From assembly GCF_019890635.1 (NCBI RefSeq), contig NZ_JAIOAB010000044.1, positions 1 to 61,149 of the forward strand: a stretch of 61,149 nucleotides of DNA. The letters are read 5' to 3'. Origin of the DNA: Streptomyces sennicomposti. Its GTDB lineage: Bacteria; Actinomycetota; Actinomycetes; Streptomycetales; Streptomycetaceae. Below, piece by piece: positions 22,498 through 31,085 of the stretch (its first letter is position 1; each line of letters starts with the position of its first letter). The notes beneath the pieces are model-generated. The model made no database searches and had not been told where the DNA came from. It saw only the letters and a program-made list of their open reading frames with translations. A program made the translations under genes and the position numbers.

Positions 22498-24819
22498 TCA
22501 TCGCAGCGCGGGCGGCGCCGCCTGCGCCGACGTTCCCCAGGACGAGGGGCGCGGGCCGACGGTGTAGTGCAGGGTGCGCAGCGAGCGCAGCGCGGCGGTG
22601 GTGAGATACGTCCGCTCGTACGTCACTCCGTCGGCGCGCACCGTCTGGACGTACCGCGTGTCGTGGGAGGTGCCGGGCGCGGTGACGGTGAGGGCGCCGC
22701 GCGGGTAGTAGCGGCGGTCCAGCCTGAGGTCGACGCGGTCGAAGACGGGTGTGGACAGGCCCCAGGTGGGATAGCCCGGCTGCACCGGGTAGAGGCCGAT
22801 GGACGACAGCACGTTCCAGGCGGACATGGTGCCGAGGTCGTCGTTGCCGGTCAGCCCGGTCGGCTCGTCGGTGAACAGGGTCAGCGCGGCGTGCACCACG
22901 TCGGTGGTCTTCCACGGCTGCCCGGTCGACAGGTAGGTGTAGGGGGCGAGCAGGTCGGGCTCGTTCTGCGGGTTGTACTTGTCGGTGTCGTAGTAGGCGT
23001 ACGGGCCGTTGACCCACACCTCGCGGGCCGTCTTCGCCGGGTCCTTCAGCAGCTGGTCGTAGGCGAAGAACTCGTCCAGCCGCTCGTTGGCGAGCCGTTC
23101 GCCGCCGATCAGGCGCACCACGCCGGGCAGGTCCTGCGGCACCAGCCACTGGTACTGCCAGGCGGTGCCCTCGTGGAAGCCGACGCTCTGCGCCGGGCTC
23201 CACGGCCCGGTGAAGGCGCCGGAGGTGTCGCGGGCGCGGAAGAAGCGCGTCGAGGGGTCGAACAGGTTGCGGTAGTTCAGCGACCGGGCGGCGTAGCGGT
23301 CGGCGTCCTCGCGGTGCCCGAGGGCGCGCGCCATCTGGGCGAGCATGGCGTCCGACAGGGCGTACTCCAGGGTCGCCGAGCCGCCGAAGGCGTAGTCGGA
23401 GTGGCCGGCCTTCGCCGGTTCGTGGCCCTGGATGTAGGGGGCGAAGCCGCGGGCGAGGTAGTCGGGGGCGGCGTCGCGGCCCACCGCGGGCGAGGCGGCC
23501 GGCGGCACTTCGTCGGCATTGCGCTTGAGTGCCTGGTAGGCGCGCTCCTCGTAGCCCTTGAGCAGGCCGTGGTGGAAGGCGTTGGTGAGGAAGGGGGTCA
23601 CCGGGTCGCCGGTCATGATGTTGGTCTCGACGGTGCCGTAGCCCCACTTGGGCAGCCAGCCGCTCTCCTCGGCGATGCGGACGACGGAGATCGCCATGTC
23701 GCGGGACTCGTGGGGGGCGAGCAGGGCGAGGAACTGTGCCTGGGTGCGGTAGGTGTCCCACAGCGACCAGTTCTGGTAGTAGGTGAACCCGTCGGTGCGG
23801 TGGACCCGCCGGTCCCAGCCGGTGTAGCGGCCGTCGGCGTCGTTGCCGACGTTGGGCGCGAGGAAGGCCCGGTACAGCGCGGAGTAGAAGGTGCGCCGCA
23901 GCGTGTCGGCGCCGCCGTGGACCTGTACGTCGGCCAGCCGGTCCTCCCAGGCCCGGCGGGCGGCGGCGCGCACGGCGTCGAAGGGGCGCCCGCCCTCCGC
24001 GCGCAGGTTGCCGGCCGCGCCGGCCGCGTCCACGTACGACAGCGCGGTGGTGGCCTCGACGGTGCGGTCCTCGGTGGTGTCGAAGCGCAGATAGGCGCCG
24101 CCGTGTCCGGTGCGCGCGCCGGCGGTGACGGTGGGACCGTTCCAGGTGCCGTAGGCGGTGAAGGGCCGGTCGAACCGGGTGATCGTGTAGACCGTGTAGG
24201 GCAGGGTGTCCTTGCAGAAGCCGCGGCCGGTGATCGCGGTGCGCACGGTGTGGTCGTCGAGGATCTCCACCGTGCTCGCGACCGTCCGGTGCAGGGCCTG
24301 GCCCGCGTCGATGAGGACGTTGGCCTTGTCGGTGGCGGGGAAGGTGTAGCGCTGCACGCCGGTGCGGGTGGTCGCGGTCAGCTCGGCCCGGATGCCCGAG
24401 TCCAGGCCGACCCGGTAGTAGCCGGGGCTCGCGCTCTCGTCCTCGTGGCGGAAGCCGGCCGCGTACTTGGCGTTGTCGGTCTGGGTGATGTCGCCCGTGG
24501 TCGGCAGCACCGGCAGGTCGCCGCCGAGGCGGCAGCCGACGCCGGAGAGATGGACCAGGGAGAAGCCGCGGACGCGGTTCTGCGAGTAGTCGTAGCCGGT
24601 GCTGTGGCCGGTGTCGGGCGACAGCTGCACCATGCCGAACGGCACGGCGGCGCCGGGGAAGGTGTTGCCTTCGTTCGCCGTTCCGATGAACGGGTTGACC
24701 AGGTCGGTGAGCCGGGCGTCACGCGGTGCGGCGGCCCGTGCGGTGACGGGGGCCGCGGACAGCGCGGACGCTGCCACCGCCCCCGCCAGGCACAGGCGCA
24801 GGCGCCGGGTCCATCTCAT
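22498..24819 (-). CDS. Secreted GH92 alpha-mannosidase
   Basis: A 773-residue exported glycoside hydrolase from ATG 24819 with AAAGGA upstream. Residues 1-30 are a signal peptide (LRLCLAGAVAASALSAAP...ARA). The family opens with LVNPFIGTANEGNTFPGAAVPFGMVQLSPDTG, then GFSLVHLSGVGC, as in GH92 beta-sandwich domains. The catalytic (alpha/alpha)6 part holds NWSLWDTYRTQAQFLALLAP, MTGDPVTPFLTNAF and GNDDLGTMSAWNVLSSIGLY. GH92 enzymes are calcium-dependent exo-alpha-mannosidases (1,2-, 1,3- or 1,6-). In the last motif the common GNDDxGQMSAW is GNDDLGTMSAW. It is divergent from the cupin gene. Confidence 0.93.
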   Translation of the reverse strand: MRWTRRLRLCLAGAVAASALSAAPVTARAAAPRDARLTDLVNPFIGTANEGNTFPGAAVPFGMVQLSPDTGHSTGYDYSQNRVRGFSLVHLSGVGCRLGGDLPVLPTTGDITQTDNAKYAAGFRHEDESASPGYYRVGLDSGIRAELTATTRTGVQRYTFPATDKANVLIDAGQALHRTVASTVEILDDHTVRTAITGRGFCKDTLPYTVYTITRFDRPFTAYGTWNGPTVTAGARTGHGGAYLRFDTTEDRTVEATTALSYVDAAGAAGNLRAEGGRPFDAVRAAARRAWEDRLADVQVHGGADTLRRTFYSALYRAFLAPNVGNDADGRYTGWDRRVHRTDGFTYYQNWSLWDTYRTQAQFLALLAPHESRDMAISVVRIAEESGWLPKWGYGTVETNIMTGDPVTPFLTNAFHHGLLKGYEERAYQALKRNADEVPPAASPAVGRDAAPDYLARGFAPYIQGHEPAKAGHSDYAFGGSATLEYALSDAMLAQMARALGHREDADRYAARSLNYRNLFDPSTRFFRARDTSGAFTGPWSPAQSVGFHEGTAWQYQWLVPQDLPGVVRLIGGERLANERLDEFFAYDQLLKDPAKTAREVWVNGPYAYYDTDKYNPQNEPDLLAPYTYLSTGQPWKTTDVVHAALTLFTDEPTGLTGNDDLGTMSAWNVLSSIGLYPVQPGYPTWGLSTPVFDRVDLRLDRRYYPRGALTVTAPGTSHDTRYVQTVRADGVTYERTYLTTAALRSLRTLHYTVGPRPSSWGTSAQAAPPALR

Positions 24820-25081
24820 GCGGGCAGTCCTTTGGAGGAGACGACGTTGCCTGCATGATCACGTCTGGGGGCCGGTGAGCCGGGCATCCCGGCGGTGTCG
24901 CGCGCCACGCGTCGCGCGGGAGCCGGCCGCCGAGGCCGGCTCGCGCGGTCCCGGGCCGCGCGGTCCCGGCCCCGGAGATCCAAGTGGACCCGCGGCCTTC
25001 GGGGCGCGCACCATGGGGGCGTCGCTTCCGCGTCGTGCCGGCCCCGGCGACGCACCTCACCCGCGGAAGGAAGTGGACCAG

Positions 25082-25459
25082 ATGCCCAAGGTCTCCCGGG
25101 ACACCGCCACCCAGGGCGGCGACTACGGCCCGGTCGTCGAGCAGTCCGAGGACCTGGAGCCGTACACGGTGGACTTCCGCAGCTTCCGCGAGGACGTCGA
25201 CCTGACCCCGCTGCTCAGGGAACTGCCGGACGGCCGCTGCCAGTGCCCGCACTGGGGCTACGTCTTCAAGGGCGAGCTGAAGCTGCGCTACCCCGACCAC
25301 GACGAGGTGTACACGGCCGGGGAGGCCTTCTACGCCCCGCCCGGCCACGTCCCCGTGCACACCGCGCCGGGCACCGAGTACGTCCAGTTCAGCCCGGCCG
25401 ACGAGGTGCGCCGGGCCAGCGCGATCACGCTCAACCACTTCCCGCCGCTGACCGGCTGA
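25082..25459 (+). CDS. Small cupin-domain protein
   Basis: A 125-residue cytoplasmic protein from ATG 25082 with GGAAGGAAG upstream. It is a single-domain cupin: CQCPHWGYVFKGELKLRYPD (first cupin strand pair with an HWG metal-site start), then EVYTAGEAFYAPPGHVPVHTAPGTEYVQFSP (second motif with PPGHxPxH). The His residues could bind a metal. The usual role is sensing or isomerising small molecules; none can be named. It stands alone between the GH92 gene (divergent) and glgC (convergent, 19 bases from its stop). Confidence 0.82.
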   Translation: MPKVSRDTATQGGDYGPVVEQSEDLEPYTVDFRSFREDVDLTPLLRELPDGRCQCPHWGYVFKGELKLRYPDHDEVYTAGEAFYAPPGHVPVHTAPGTEYVQFSPADEVRRASAITLNHFPPLTG

Positions 25460-25478
25460 GCGCGCCGCCCCTGGTCGC

Positions 25479-26699
25479 CTACGGCACCCGCTGCCCCTTG
25501 CCGAGGGCGATCACGCCGCCCTTGGACACCGTGTACAGCTCGGCGTCGCGCTCCGGGTTGACGCCTATCGTCGCGCCGGGCGGCACCTCCACGTTCTTGT
25601 CCAGCACCGCCCCGCGCACCACCGCGCCCCGGCCGATGTGGACGTTGTCGTGCAGCACCGAGCCCTGGACCACCGCACCCGGATCGACCCGCACGCCCGG
25701 GGACAGCACCGAGCGCGTGACCTGGCCGCGGATCAGGCAGCCCGCGCTGATGATCGACTCTCCGGCGATGCCGCCCGCGTTGAACCGGGCCGGCGAGAGC
25801 TGGTAGGAGTGCGTGTAGATCGGCCAGTCGCGGTTGTACAGGTTGAAGGCGGGGCGCTCGGCGATCAGGTCCATATGGGCGTCGTAGTACGCGTCGAGGG
25901 TGCCCACGTCCCGCCAGTAGCCCTGGTCGCGGCTGGTCTCGCCGGGCACGTGGTTGGCGCTGAAGTCGTACAGCTGGGCCTCGCCGCGCTCGGTGAGCTG
26001 GGGCAGGATCGAGCCGCCCATGTCGTGCACCGAGTCGGGGTCCTCGGCGTCCCGGTGCAGCGCCTCGATCAGCGCCTTGGTGGTGAACAGGTAGTTGCCC
26101 ATGGAGGCGAACACGCACTCCGGGTCGTCGGCGAGGCCCGGCGGGTCGGCGGGCTTCTCCAGGAAGCGCTCGACGGTCAGCCCGTCGGAGCCCGGCGTGA
26201 TCACCCCGAAGGACGAGGACTCGGCGCGCGGCACCCGGATGCCGGCGACCGTCACCCCCGCGCCGCCCTCGATGTGCTGCCGCAGCATCTGCCGCGGGTC
26301 CATGCGGTAGACGTGGTCGGCGCCGAACACCGCGACGTACTCGGGCTGCTCGTCGTGGACCAGGTTGAGGGACTGCAGGATCGCGTCGGCGCTGCCCAGG
26401 TACCAGCGCGGGCCGAGCCGCTGCTGCGCGGGCACCGGGGTGACGTAGTTGCCGAGCAGGCTGGACATCCGCCAGGTGGTGGTGATGTGCCGGTCCAGCG
26501 AGTGCGACTTGTACTGGGTCAGCACGCAGATGCGCAGGATGTCGGCGTTGACGAGGTTGGACAGGACGAAGTCGACGAGCCGGTAGGTGCCGCCGAACGT
26601 GACCGCGGGCTTGGCGCGGTCGGCGGTCAGAGGCATCAGGCGTTTGCCCTCTCCGCCCGCAAGGACGATTCCGAGGACCGAAGGTCCACCACGACGCAT
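25479..26699 (-). CDS. glgC: Glucose-1-phosphate adenylyltransferase
   Basis: A 406-residue ADP-glucose pyrophosphorylase. ATG 26699 is chosen over 26714 because GAGGGGAG precedes it. The nucleotide-binding start GIVLAGGEGKRLMPLTADRAKPAV is intact, followed by GGTYRLVDFVLSN and the sugar-phosphate region ERFLEKPADPP. The C-terminal left-handed beta helix has hexapeptide repeats (SIISAGCLIRGQVTRSVLSPG...). The enzyme makes ADP-glucose from glucose-1-phosphate and ATP for glycogen and related glucans, and is usually allosterically controlled. It lies 50 bases downstream of glgA on the same strand, an apparent operon. Confidence 0.96.
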   Translation of the reverse strand: MRRGGPSVLGIVLAGGEGKRLMPLTADRAKPAVTFGGTYRLVDFVLSNLVNADILRICVLTQYKSHSLDRHITTTWRMSSLLGNYVTPVPAQQRLGPRWYLGSADAILQSLNLVHDEQPEYVAVFGADHVYRMDPRQMLRQHIEGGAGVTVAGIRVPRAESSSFGVITPGSDGLTVERFLEKPADPPGLADDPECVFASMGNYLFTTKALIEALHRDAEDPDSVHDMGGSILPQLTERGEAQLYDFSANHVPGETSRDQGYWRDVGTLDAYYDAHMDLIAERPAFNLYNRDWPIYTHSYQLSPARFNAGGIAGESIISAGCLIRGQVTRSVLSPGVRVDPGAVVQGSVLHDNVHIGRGAVVRGAVLDKNVEVPPGATIGVNPERDAELYTVSKGGVIALGKGQRVP

Positions 26700-26749
26700 G
26701 GCCGCTCCCCTCACCCGGTTGCACCACTACTGCCCTGGTGCGCGGTCGG

Positions 26750-27925
26750 CTAAGCCTGCTTGCGGATCTCCTCGTACAGCTGCGCGGTGCGCCGCGCGAC
26801 CGCGTCCCAGCCGAACTCCTCGACCGCCCGCCGCCGCCCGGCCTCGCCCATCCGGCGGGCGGACTCCGGGTCGCCGAGCACCTCGTCCAGGGCCCGGGTC
26901 AGCCCCGCCTCGAAGCCGTCGCCGACGTCGTCGCCGGTGTCCACGAGCACGCCGGTGCGGCCGTCCTCGACCACCTCCGGGATGCCGCCCACCCGCGAGG
27001 CCACGACCGGGGTGCCGCAGGCCATCGCCTCCAGGTTGACGATCCCGAGCGGCTCGTACACCGAGGGGCAGACGAAGACGGCCGCGTGGGTGAGCAGCTG
27101 GACCACCTCCGGGCGCGGCAGCATCCGCGGCACCCAGTGCACGCCCCGGCGGGCCCGGCTCAGCTCCTCGTACAGCTCGCGGAACTCTCGGTCGATCTCC
27201 GGCGTGTCGGGGGCGCCCGCGCACAGCACCACCTGCACCCCGGGGTCGATGCCGCGCACCGCGCGCAGCAGATGGGGCACGCCCTTCTGGCGGGTGATGC
27301 GGCCGACGAACAGCACGTAGGGGCGGTTCGGGTCCACGCCGATCCGGGTGAGCGCGTCGGTGCCCGGGTCGGGGCGGTACAGGGCGGTGTCGATGCCGTT
27401 GTGGATGACGTGGACGCGGGCCGGGTCGAGGGCCGGGTAGCAGCCGAGGATGTCCTCGCGCATGGCCCCGGAGACGGCGACCACCGCGTCGGCGGCCTCG
27501 AACGCGGTGCGCTCGGCCCAGCTGGAGAGGGCGTAGCCGCCGCCGAGCTGTTCGGCCTTCCACGGGCGCAGGGGCTCCAGCGAGTGCGCGGTCACCACGT
27601 GCGGCACGCCGTGCAGCAGCTTGGCGAGGTGGCCGGCGAGGTTGGCGTACCAGGTGTGGGAGTGGACCAGCTCGCGGTCCTGGAGGGCGGCGGTCATGGC
27701 GAGGTCGACGGAGAAGGTGCGCAGGGCGTCGTTGGCGCCGTCCAGGGCGCGCCAGGAGCGGTGGCGTACGACGCCGTCGGCGCGGTCGCCCGTGGACGAC
27801 TCGCCCCAGCAGTGCACCTCCAGGTCGACCAGGCGCCGCAGTTCCCGGGCGAGGAACTCGACGTGGACGCCGGCGCCGCCGTACACGTCCGGCGGGTACT
27901 CCCGGGTCAGCAGTCCCACTCGCAC
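26750..27925 (-). CDS. glgA: Glycogen synthase / alpha-maltose-1-phosphate synthase (GT4)
   Basis: A 391-residue GT-B glycosyltransferase. GTG 27925 is preferred to the TTG two codons earlier, because AGGGGG is at correct distance only from the GTG. The N-terminal domain begins RVGLLTREYPPDVYGGAGVH (donor-binding KxGG-like loop). The C-terminal half carries PYVLFVGRITRQKGVPHLLRA and the GT4 motif VCPSVYEPLGIVNLEAMACG (EX7E). This is the short actinobacterial type; the related mycobacterial GlgM makes maltose-1-phosphate from ADP-glucose, so the exact product is uncertain. The downstream glgC supplies its ADP-glucose. Confidence 0.93.
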   Translation of the reverse strand: MRVGLLTREYPPDVYGGAGVHVEFLARELRRLVDLEVHCWGESSTGDRADGVVRHRSWRALDGANDALRTFSVDLAMTAALQDRELVHSHTWYANLAGHLAKLLHGVPHVVTAHSLEPLRPWKAEQLGGGYALSSWAERTAFEAADAVVAVSGAMREDILGCYPALDPARVHVIHNGIDTALYRPDPGTDALTRIGVDPNRPYVLFVGRITRQKGVPHLLRAVRGIDPGVQVVLCAGAPDTPEIDREFRELYEELSRARRGVHWVPRMLPRPEVVQLLTHAAVFVCPSVYEPLGIVNLEAMACGTPVVASRVGGIPEVVEDGRTGVLVDTGDDVGDGFEAGLTRALDEVLGDPESARRMGEAGRRRAVEEFGWDAVARRTAQLYEEIRKQA

Positions 27926-27979
27926 GCGCAACCCCCTGGGTCCTCGGCCGCCGGCCGCCGCGGCCGGTCCCTTTCATGG

Positions 27980-28930
27980 TCACCCGGACGGGCCGCGTGG
28001 GGAAGAGCGCGGGACTCGTGCGAAACAACAGTCACCGCAGACCCCGCCGCCGGGCACGCGGTAGTAGAGGCAGCAGCTGCGCCGCCGGAAGGCGAGGTCC
28101 GTCCCGTGCGCGGTGAGCGTTCCGGCGCCGACGAGCAGGGGGTGGGCGAGGAGGTCCGCCGCCAGGGCGCGGGTCCGGCCGGCGGCCTCCAGGTCGCCGT
28201 TCTCCCGCGCCCACCGGGCGAGCCGGCGGGCCGCTCCGGCCAGCGCCGAGGCCGCGTTGCCCCGCAGCAGGCCGGCGGCCGGGCCGTGGCGGGCGCGCAG
28301 GGCCGCCGCCAGGGGCTCCAGATGGCCGTGCAGGACGGCGCCGGCGAGCGTCGCCGGGTCGGCGGGCCGCTCGCGCACCTCGGTCAGCCACAGGTCCTCG
28401 GGCGCGCTGCCCGCCGGGTCCCAGCGCAGGAGGCGCGGATCGAGGTCCGGGAGGCGCCCGTAGCGTACGGCGCAGCCGAGCGCGACGGACCACAGCCGGG
28501 CGGCCAGGGCCTGGTGCGCGACCGAGGCGGCGACGCGGGGTTCGCGGGCGCCGATGCCGGCGGCGACGCGGCGGACGCGGGTGTCCAGCGGGTGGGGGTG
28601 CGGAGGCGGGGGGCAGGGGTGGCGTTCCGGGCCGTGGTCGGGGCCGGGGGCGGGGCCGCGAGCGGGGTCGGAGTCGGGGTGTAGGCCGGTGTCGGGGCGG
28701 AGGTCGGCGTTGGGGCGGAGGCCGGTGTCGGGGCGGAGGTCGGCGTTGGGGCGGAGGCCGGTGTCGGGGCGGAGGTCGGCGGCGGGGCGGAGGTCGGCGG
28801 CGGGGGCGGTGGGTGTGCGGTCGTAGGCCTGGGCGAGGGTGGGCAGCGGGCCGTGCGGGGGCTCGCCCGTGCGCAGGGCGAAGAAGCCGCCGAGGGGGGC
28901 GAGCGCGGCGAGTCGGGCGTCGAGGTGCAC
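27980..28930 (-). CDS. FhuF-like (2Fe-2S) protein with repeat-expanded insert
   Basis: About 316 residues from a proposed GTG at 28930 (VHLDARLAALAPLGGFFALR); no candidate start has a good ribosome binding site, so it is uncertain. The C-terminus carries the FhuF-type iron-sulfur signature: RRRSCCLYYRVPGGGVCGDCC (Cys-Cys, ten residues, Cys-x2-Cys). The core between (AASVAHQALAARLWSVALGC, LLRWDPAGSAPEDLWLTEV) matches this family. Its members are ferric-siderophore reductases or related Fe-S proteins. Between the N-terminus and the core lies an insert made of 12-residue repeats (LRPNADLRPDTG) from a 36-base tandem repeat. It is upstream of glgA by 54 bases but need not be functionally linked. 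Confidence 0.75.
   Translation of the reverse strand: MHLDARLAALAPLGGFFALRTGEPPHGPLPTLAQAYDRTPTAPAADLRPAADLRPDTGLRPNADLRPDTGLRPNADLRPDTGLHPDSDPARGPAPGPDHGPERHPCPPPPHPHPLDTRVRRVAAGIGAREPRVAASVAHQALAARLWSVALGCAVRYGRLPDLDPRLLRWDPAGSAPEDLWLTEVRERPADPATLAGAVLHGHLEPLAAALRARHGPAAGLLRGNAASALAGAARRLARWARENGDLEAAGRTRALAADLLAHPLLVGAGTLTAHGTDLAFRRRSCCLYYRVPGGGVCGDCCFARVPRSSPRGPSG
28685..28792. repeat. 36-base tandem repeat, three copies, in frame
   Basis: Units at 28685-28720 and 28721-28756 are identical; the third (28757-28792) differs slightly and is followed by a partial copy. Being 36 bases long it preserves the frame and encodes 12-residue units in the FhuF-like protein. Confidence 0.9.
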
Positions 28931-29265
28931 GAGGAGCAGTAGTACCAACAGCGGACGGGCAAGCGGCCCGCCGGGGCCGTGGCGAGGGCCGGGGAGGGCT
29001 GTTTCCGGACGATCTTCGCAGGCCCTGGGGGCTTCCGCGGGGGGTGTACGGGCGTCCTGCCGACGGTCCCCGGTACGGAAACCCCCTCTTCCGTCGCCCG
29101 CCCAGGGGAGGAGAGGGCAACAGGCGTACTCCATCGGCAGTATGACCCATTGAGTGCTCAGGGGGGACGACGGGAAGAGATCGGCGCGGCAGGCTGTTGG
29201 ACCATGGAAGCCGACCGTTCGCCGCGCCGGGCCCACCGCCCCCGCCGCCCGCAGAGGAGCAGCCG
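28931..29265. other. Divergent intergenic region, 335 bases
   Basis: The region lies between the FhuF-like gene and the transporter. The frame of the FhuF-like gene stays open across it, so part could be coding if an upstream start is used. GGGGAGGAGAGGG at about 29105 looks like a ribosome binding site but no ORF of merit follows it. GAGGAG at 29254-29259 serves the transporter. Confidence 0.35.
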
Positions 29266-30696
29266 ATGAGCGCCCTCGCGTTGTCCGTGCTGCTGTCGTT
29301 CGTGTCCGCCGTGGCCTACGCGGGCGGCGCGATCGTGCAGGAGCGGGTCGCGGTCACCACCCCCGGCAAACGGTACGCGCCGCTGCGCCGCGCGGCCTGG
29401 TGGGCGGCGGTGGCGCTGAACGGCCTGGGCGGACTGCTGCACGTGGTGGCGCTGGCCTACGGTCCGCTCAGCCTGGTGCAGCCGCTGGGCGCCCTCACCA
29501 TCGTGTTCGCGCTGCCGATGGCGGCGCTCTTCGTGGGCCGCCGGGCGGGCGCCGCCGCGTGGCGGGGCGCGATCATGACGACGGTGGGCCTGGCCGGTCT
29601 GCTGTCGCTGGTGGGCGCCTCCCCCGCGCAGTCGCTGAGCGGTGCGCAGCGGGTGGCCCTCGCCGTGATCACCGGCGGCGCGCTCGCCGCGCTCACGGTC
29701 GCGGGCCGGGCGGCGCACCGGCATCCTGCGGTGCGCAGCGTGCTGCTCGCCGTCGGCGCGGGGCTCGCCTTCGGCATGTCCTCGGTGTTCACCAAGACGG
29801 TCGCGGTGGACTGGACGGACGGGGTCGCGGCGGCGGAGCTGCCGTCGCTGGCCGCGATCGGCGCGCTGGCCACGGCGGGCATGCTGCTGTCCCAGGCCTC
29901 CTACCGCGGCGGCGGTCTGACGGCGCCGCTGGCCACGCTGACCGTGGTGAACCCGGTGGCGGCGGCCGCGGTCGGCATCACGATGTTCGGCGAGGGCTTC
30001 CGGTACGGCACGACGGGCACCCTGCTGGCGCTCGGCTGCGGGGTGGTGGCCGTGGGCGGCCTGATCCTGCTCACCACCGAACGCATGGGACGGACGACAC
30101 GGCCGGTGAGGACCGGGGCGGCCGGGGCCTCCGGGGATGCCGGGACCGTCGGGTCCGCCGGGGCTGCCGGGGCAGGCAGGGCTGCTGGGGCTGTCGAGGT
30201 CGCCGGGGCTGTCGGGGTCGCCGGCAAGGACGCGCCGGATCGGACGGGGACGGCGGGCGGGGCGGGGGCCGGGCGCTTCGACGAGCCAGCGTCGGCCGCC
30301 GCGGCAGCGGCCGGTGAGGTGCGGGCGGGCGCCGGGCCCGCGCAGGAGCCGGTGCGGGCGGACGTCCCCGCCGGGGCGGCAGCCGTGGCGGCGCCGACGA
30401 GTGCGGCGCCTACGAGCATGCCGGGGCGGGCGGCGCTCGCCGACCTCCCGGTGGGGGCGGTGCTCGGGGGCGGGATTCCCGCGCAGCTCGGCACGCCCGT
30501 GGACGGCGGCGGTCCGGGGCCCGCGCGCCCGGCCGCCGAGGACGCCGGACAGGGCGCCGGACCGGAGGAGCACGGCGAACCGTCCCCGAGCCCGGCGTCG
30601 CTCCTGGGCGAGGCGCTGCGCGCCGTGCCCTTCCGCATGGTCGCCTACGTCCCGCCGCCGACCACGGATCGACACCGGCCGCGCGTCAGCTCCTGA
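29266..30696 (+). CDS. DMT-family transporter with long low-complexity cytoplasmic tail
   Basis: A 476-residue membrane protein from ATG 29266, with GAGGAG seven bases upstream. Residues 1-280 form about ten helices of the drug/metabolite transporter type, in two repeats: SVLLSFVSAVAYAGGAIVQ... and YGPLSLVQPLGALTIVFALPMA in the first, LAFGMSSVFTKTVAVDWTDG and APLATLTVVNPVAAAAVGI in the second. After the last helix (GVVAVGGLILLTTERMG) about 190 residues of Ala/Gly/Val/Pro low-complexity sequence follow, with no domain visible. The substrate is unknown. The tail is unusual for the family and runs up to a duplicated intergenic region. Confidence 0.85.
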   Translation: MSALALSVLLSFVSAVAYAGGAIVQERVAVTTPGKRYAPLRRAAWWAAVALNGLGGLLHVVALAYGPLSLVQPLGALTIVFALPMAALFVGRRAGAAAWRGAIMTTVGLAGLLSLVGASPAQSLSGAQRVALAVITGGALAALTVAGRAAHRHPAVRSVLLAVGAGLAFGMSSVFTKTVAVDWTDGVAAAELPSLAAIGALATAGMLLSQASYRGGGLTAPLATLTVVNPVAAAAVGITMFGEGFRYGTTGTLLALGCGVVAVGGLILLTTERMGRTTRPVRTGAAGASGDAGTVGSAGAAGAGRAAGAVEVAGAVGVAGKDAPDRTGTAGGAGAGRFDEPASAAAAAAGEVRAGAGPAQEPVRADVPAGAAAVAAPTSAAPTSMPGRAALADLPVGAVLGGGIPAQLGTPVDGGGPGPARPAAEDAGQGAGPEEHGEPSPSPASLLGEALRAVPFRMVAYVPPPTTDRHRPRVSS

Positions 30697-31085
30697 CGGG
30701 CACCGCCCGGGGGCCGGATGCCGACGGACGACACCCACAGGCCGAAGACCGGACGAACACCGGCCGGGGGCCAGAGGCCAACACGCATCACCCCGGGCGG
30801 AGGCGGACACGCACCGCCCAAGGCCAGAAGCGGACACGCTTCGCCCGGCAACGGAAGCCGACCGCCATCGCCCGCGCCTCAGATCCTCACAGGCACCGCG
30901 GAGGCCAGATGCCGACGGGCCACACCCGCAAGCCGAAGACCGAACGAACACCGGCTGGCGACCAGAGGCCAACACGCCTCACCCCGGGCTGAGGCGGACA
31001 CGCGCCGCCCGGGGGTGGAAACGGACACGCTCCGCCCGGCGGCGGAAGCCGACCGCCTTCTCCCTTCTCCCGTGCGTCAGATCCT
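30684..31085. repeat. Diverged 193-198 base tandem duplication
   Basis: A unit starting CGTCAGCTCCTGAC at 30684 recurs at 30877 (193 bases later) as CCTCAGATCCTCAC, and its start appears a third time at 31075 as CGTCAGATCCTGAC. The full units share long stretches such as GCCGAAGACCG and CCAGAGGCCAACACGC. Each contains three shorter sub-repeats around GCGGACACGC. The first unit starts inside the transporter's last codons and the third inside the last codons of the minus-strand cell-wall gene; the 380 bases between hold no gene. Confidence 0.9.

Noticed and set aside
24880..24990. A terminator hairpin (GAGCCGGCC/GGCCGGCTC) before the cupin gene
   Set aside because: Both flanking genes point away from it, so it cannot terminate either; it is probably a chance product of GC-rich sequence.
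30697..31076. A CRISPR array, suggested by repeated GCGGACACGC
   Set aside because: The repeats are diverged, with no uniform spacers and no cas genes; they are part of a tandem duplication.
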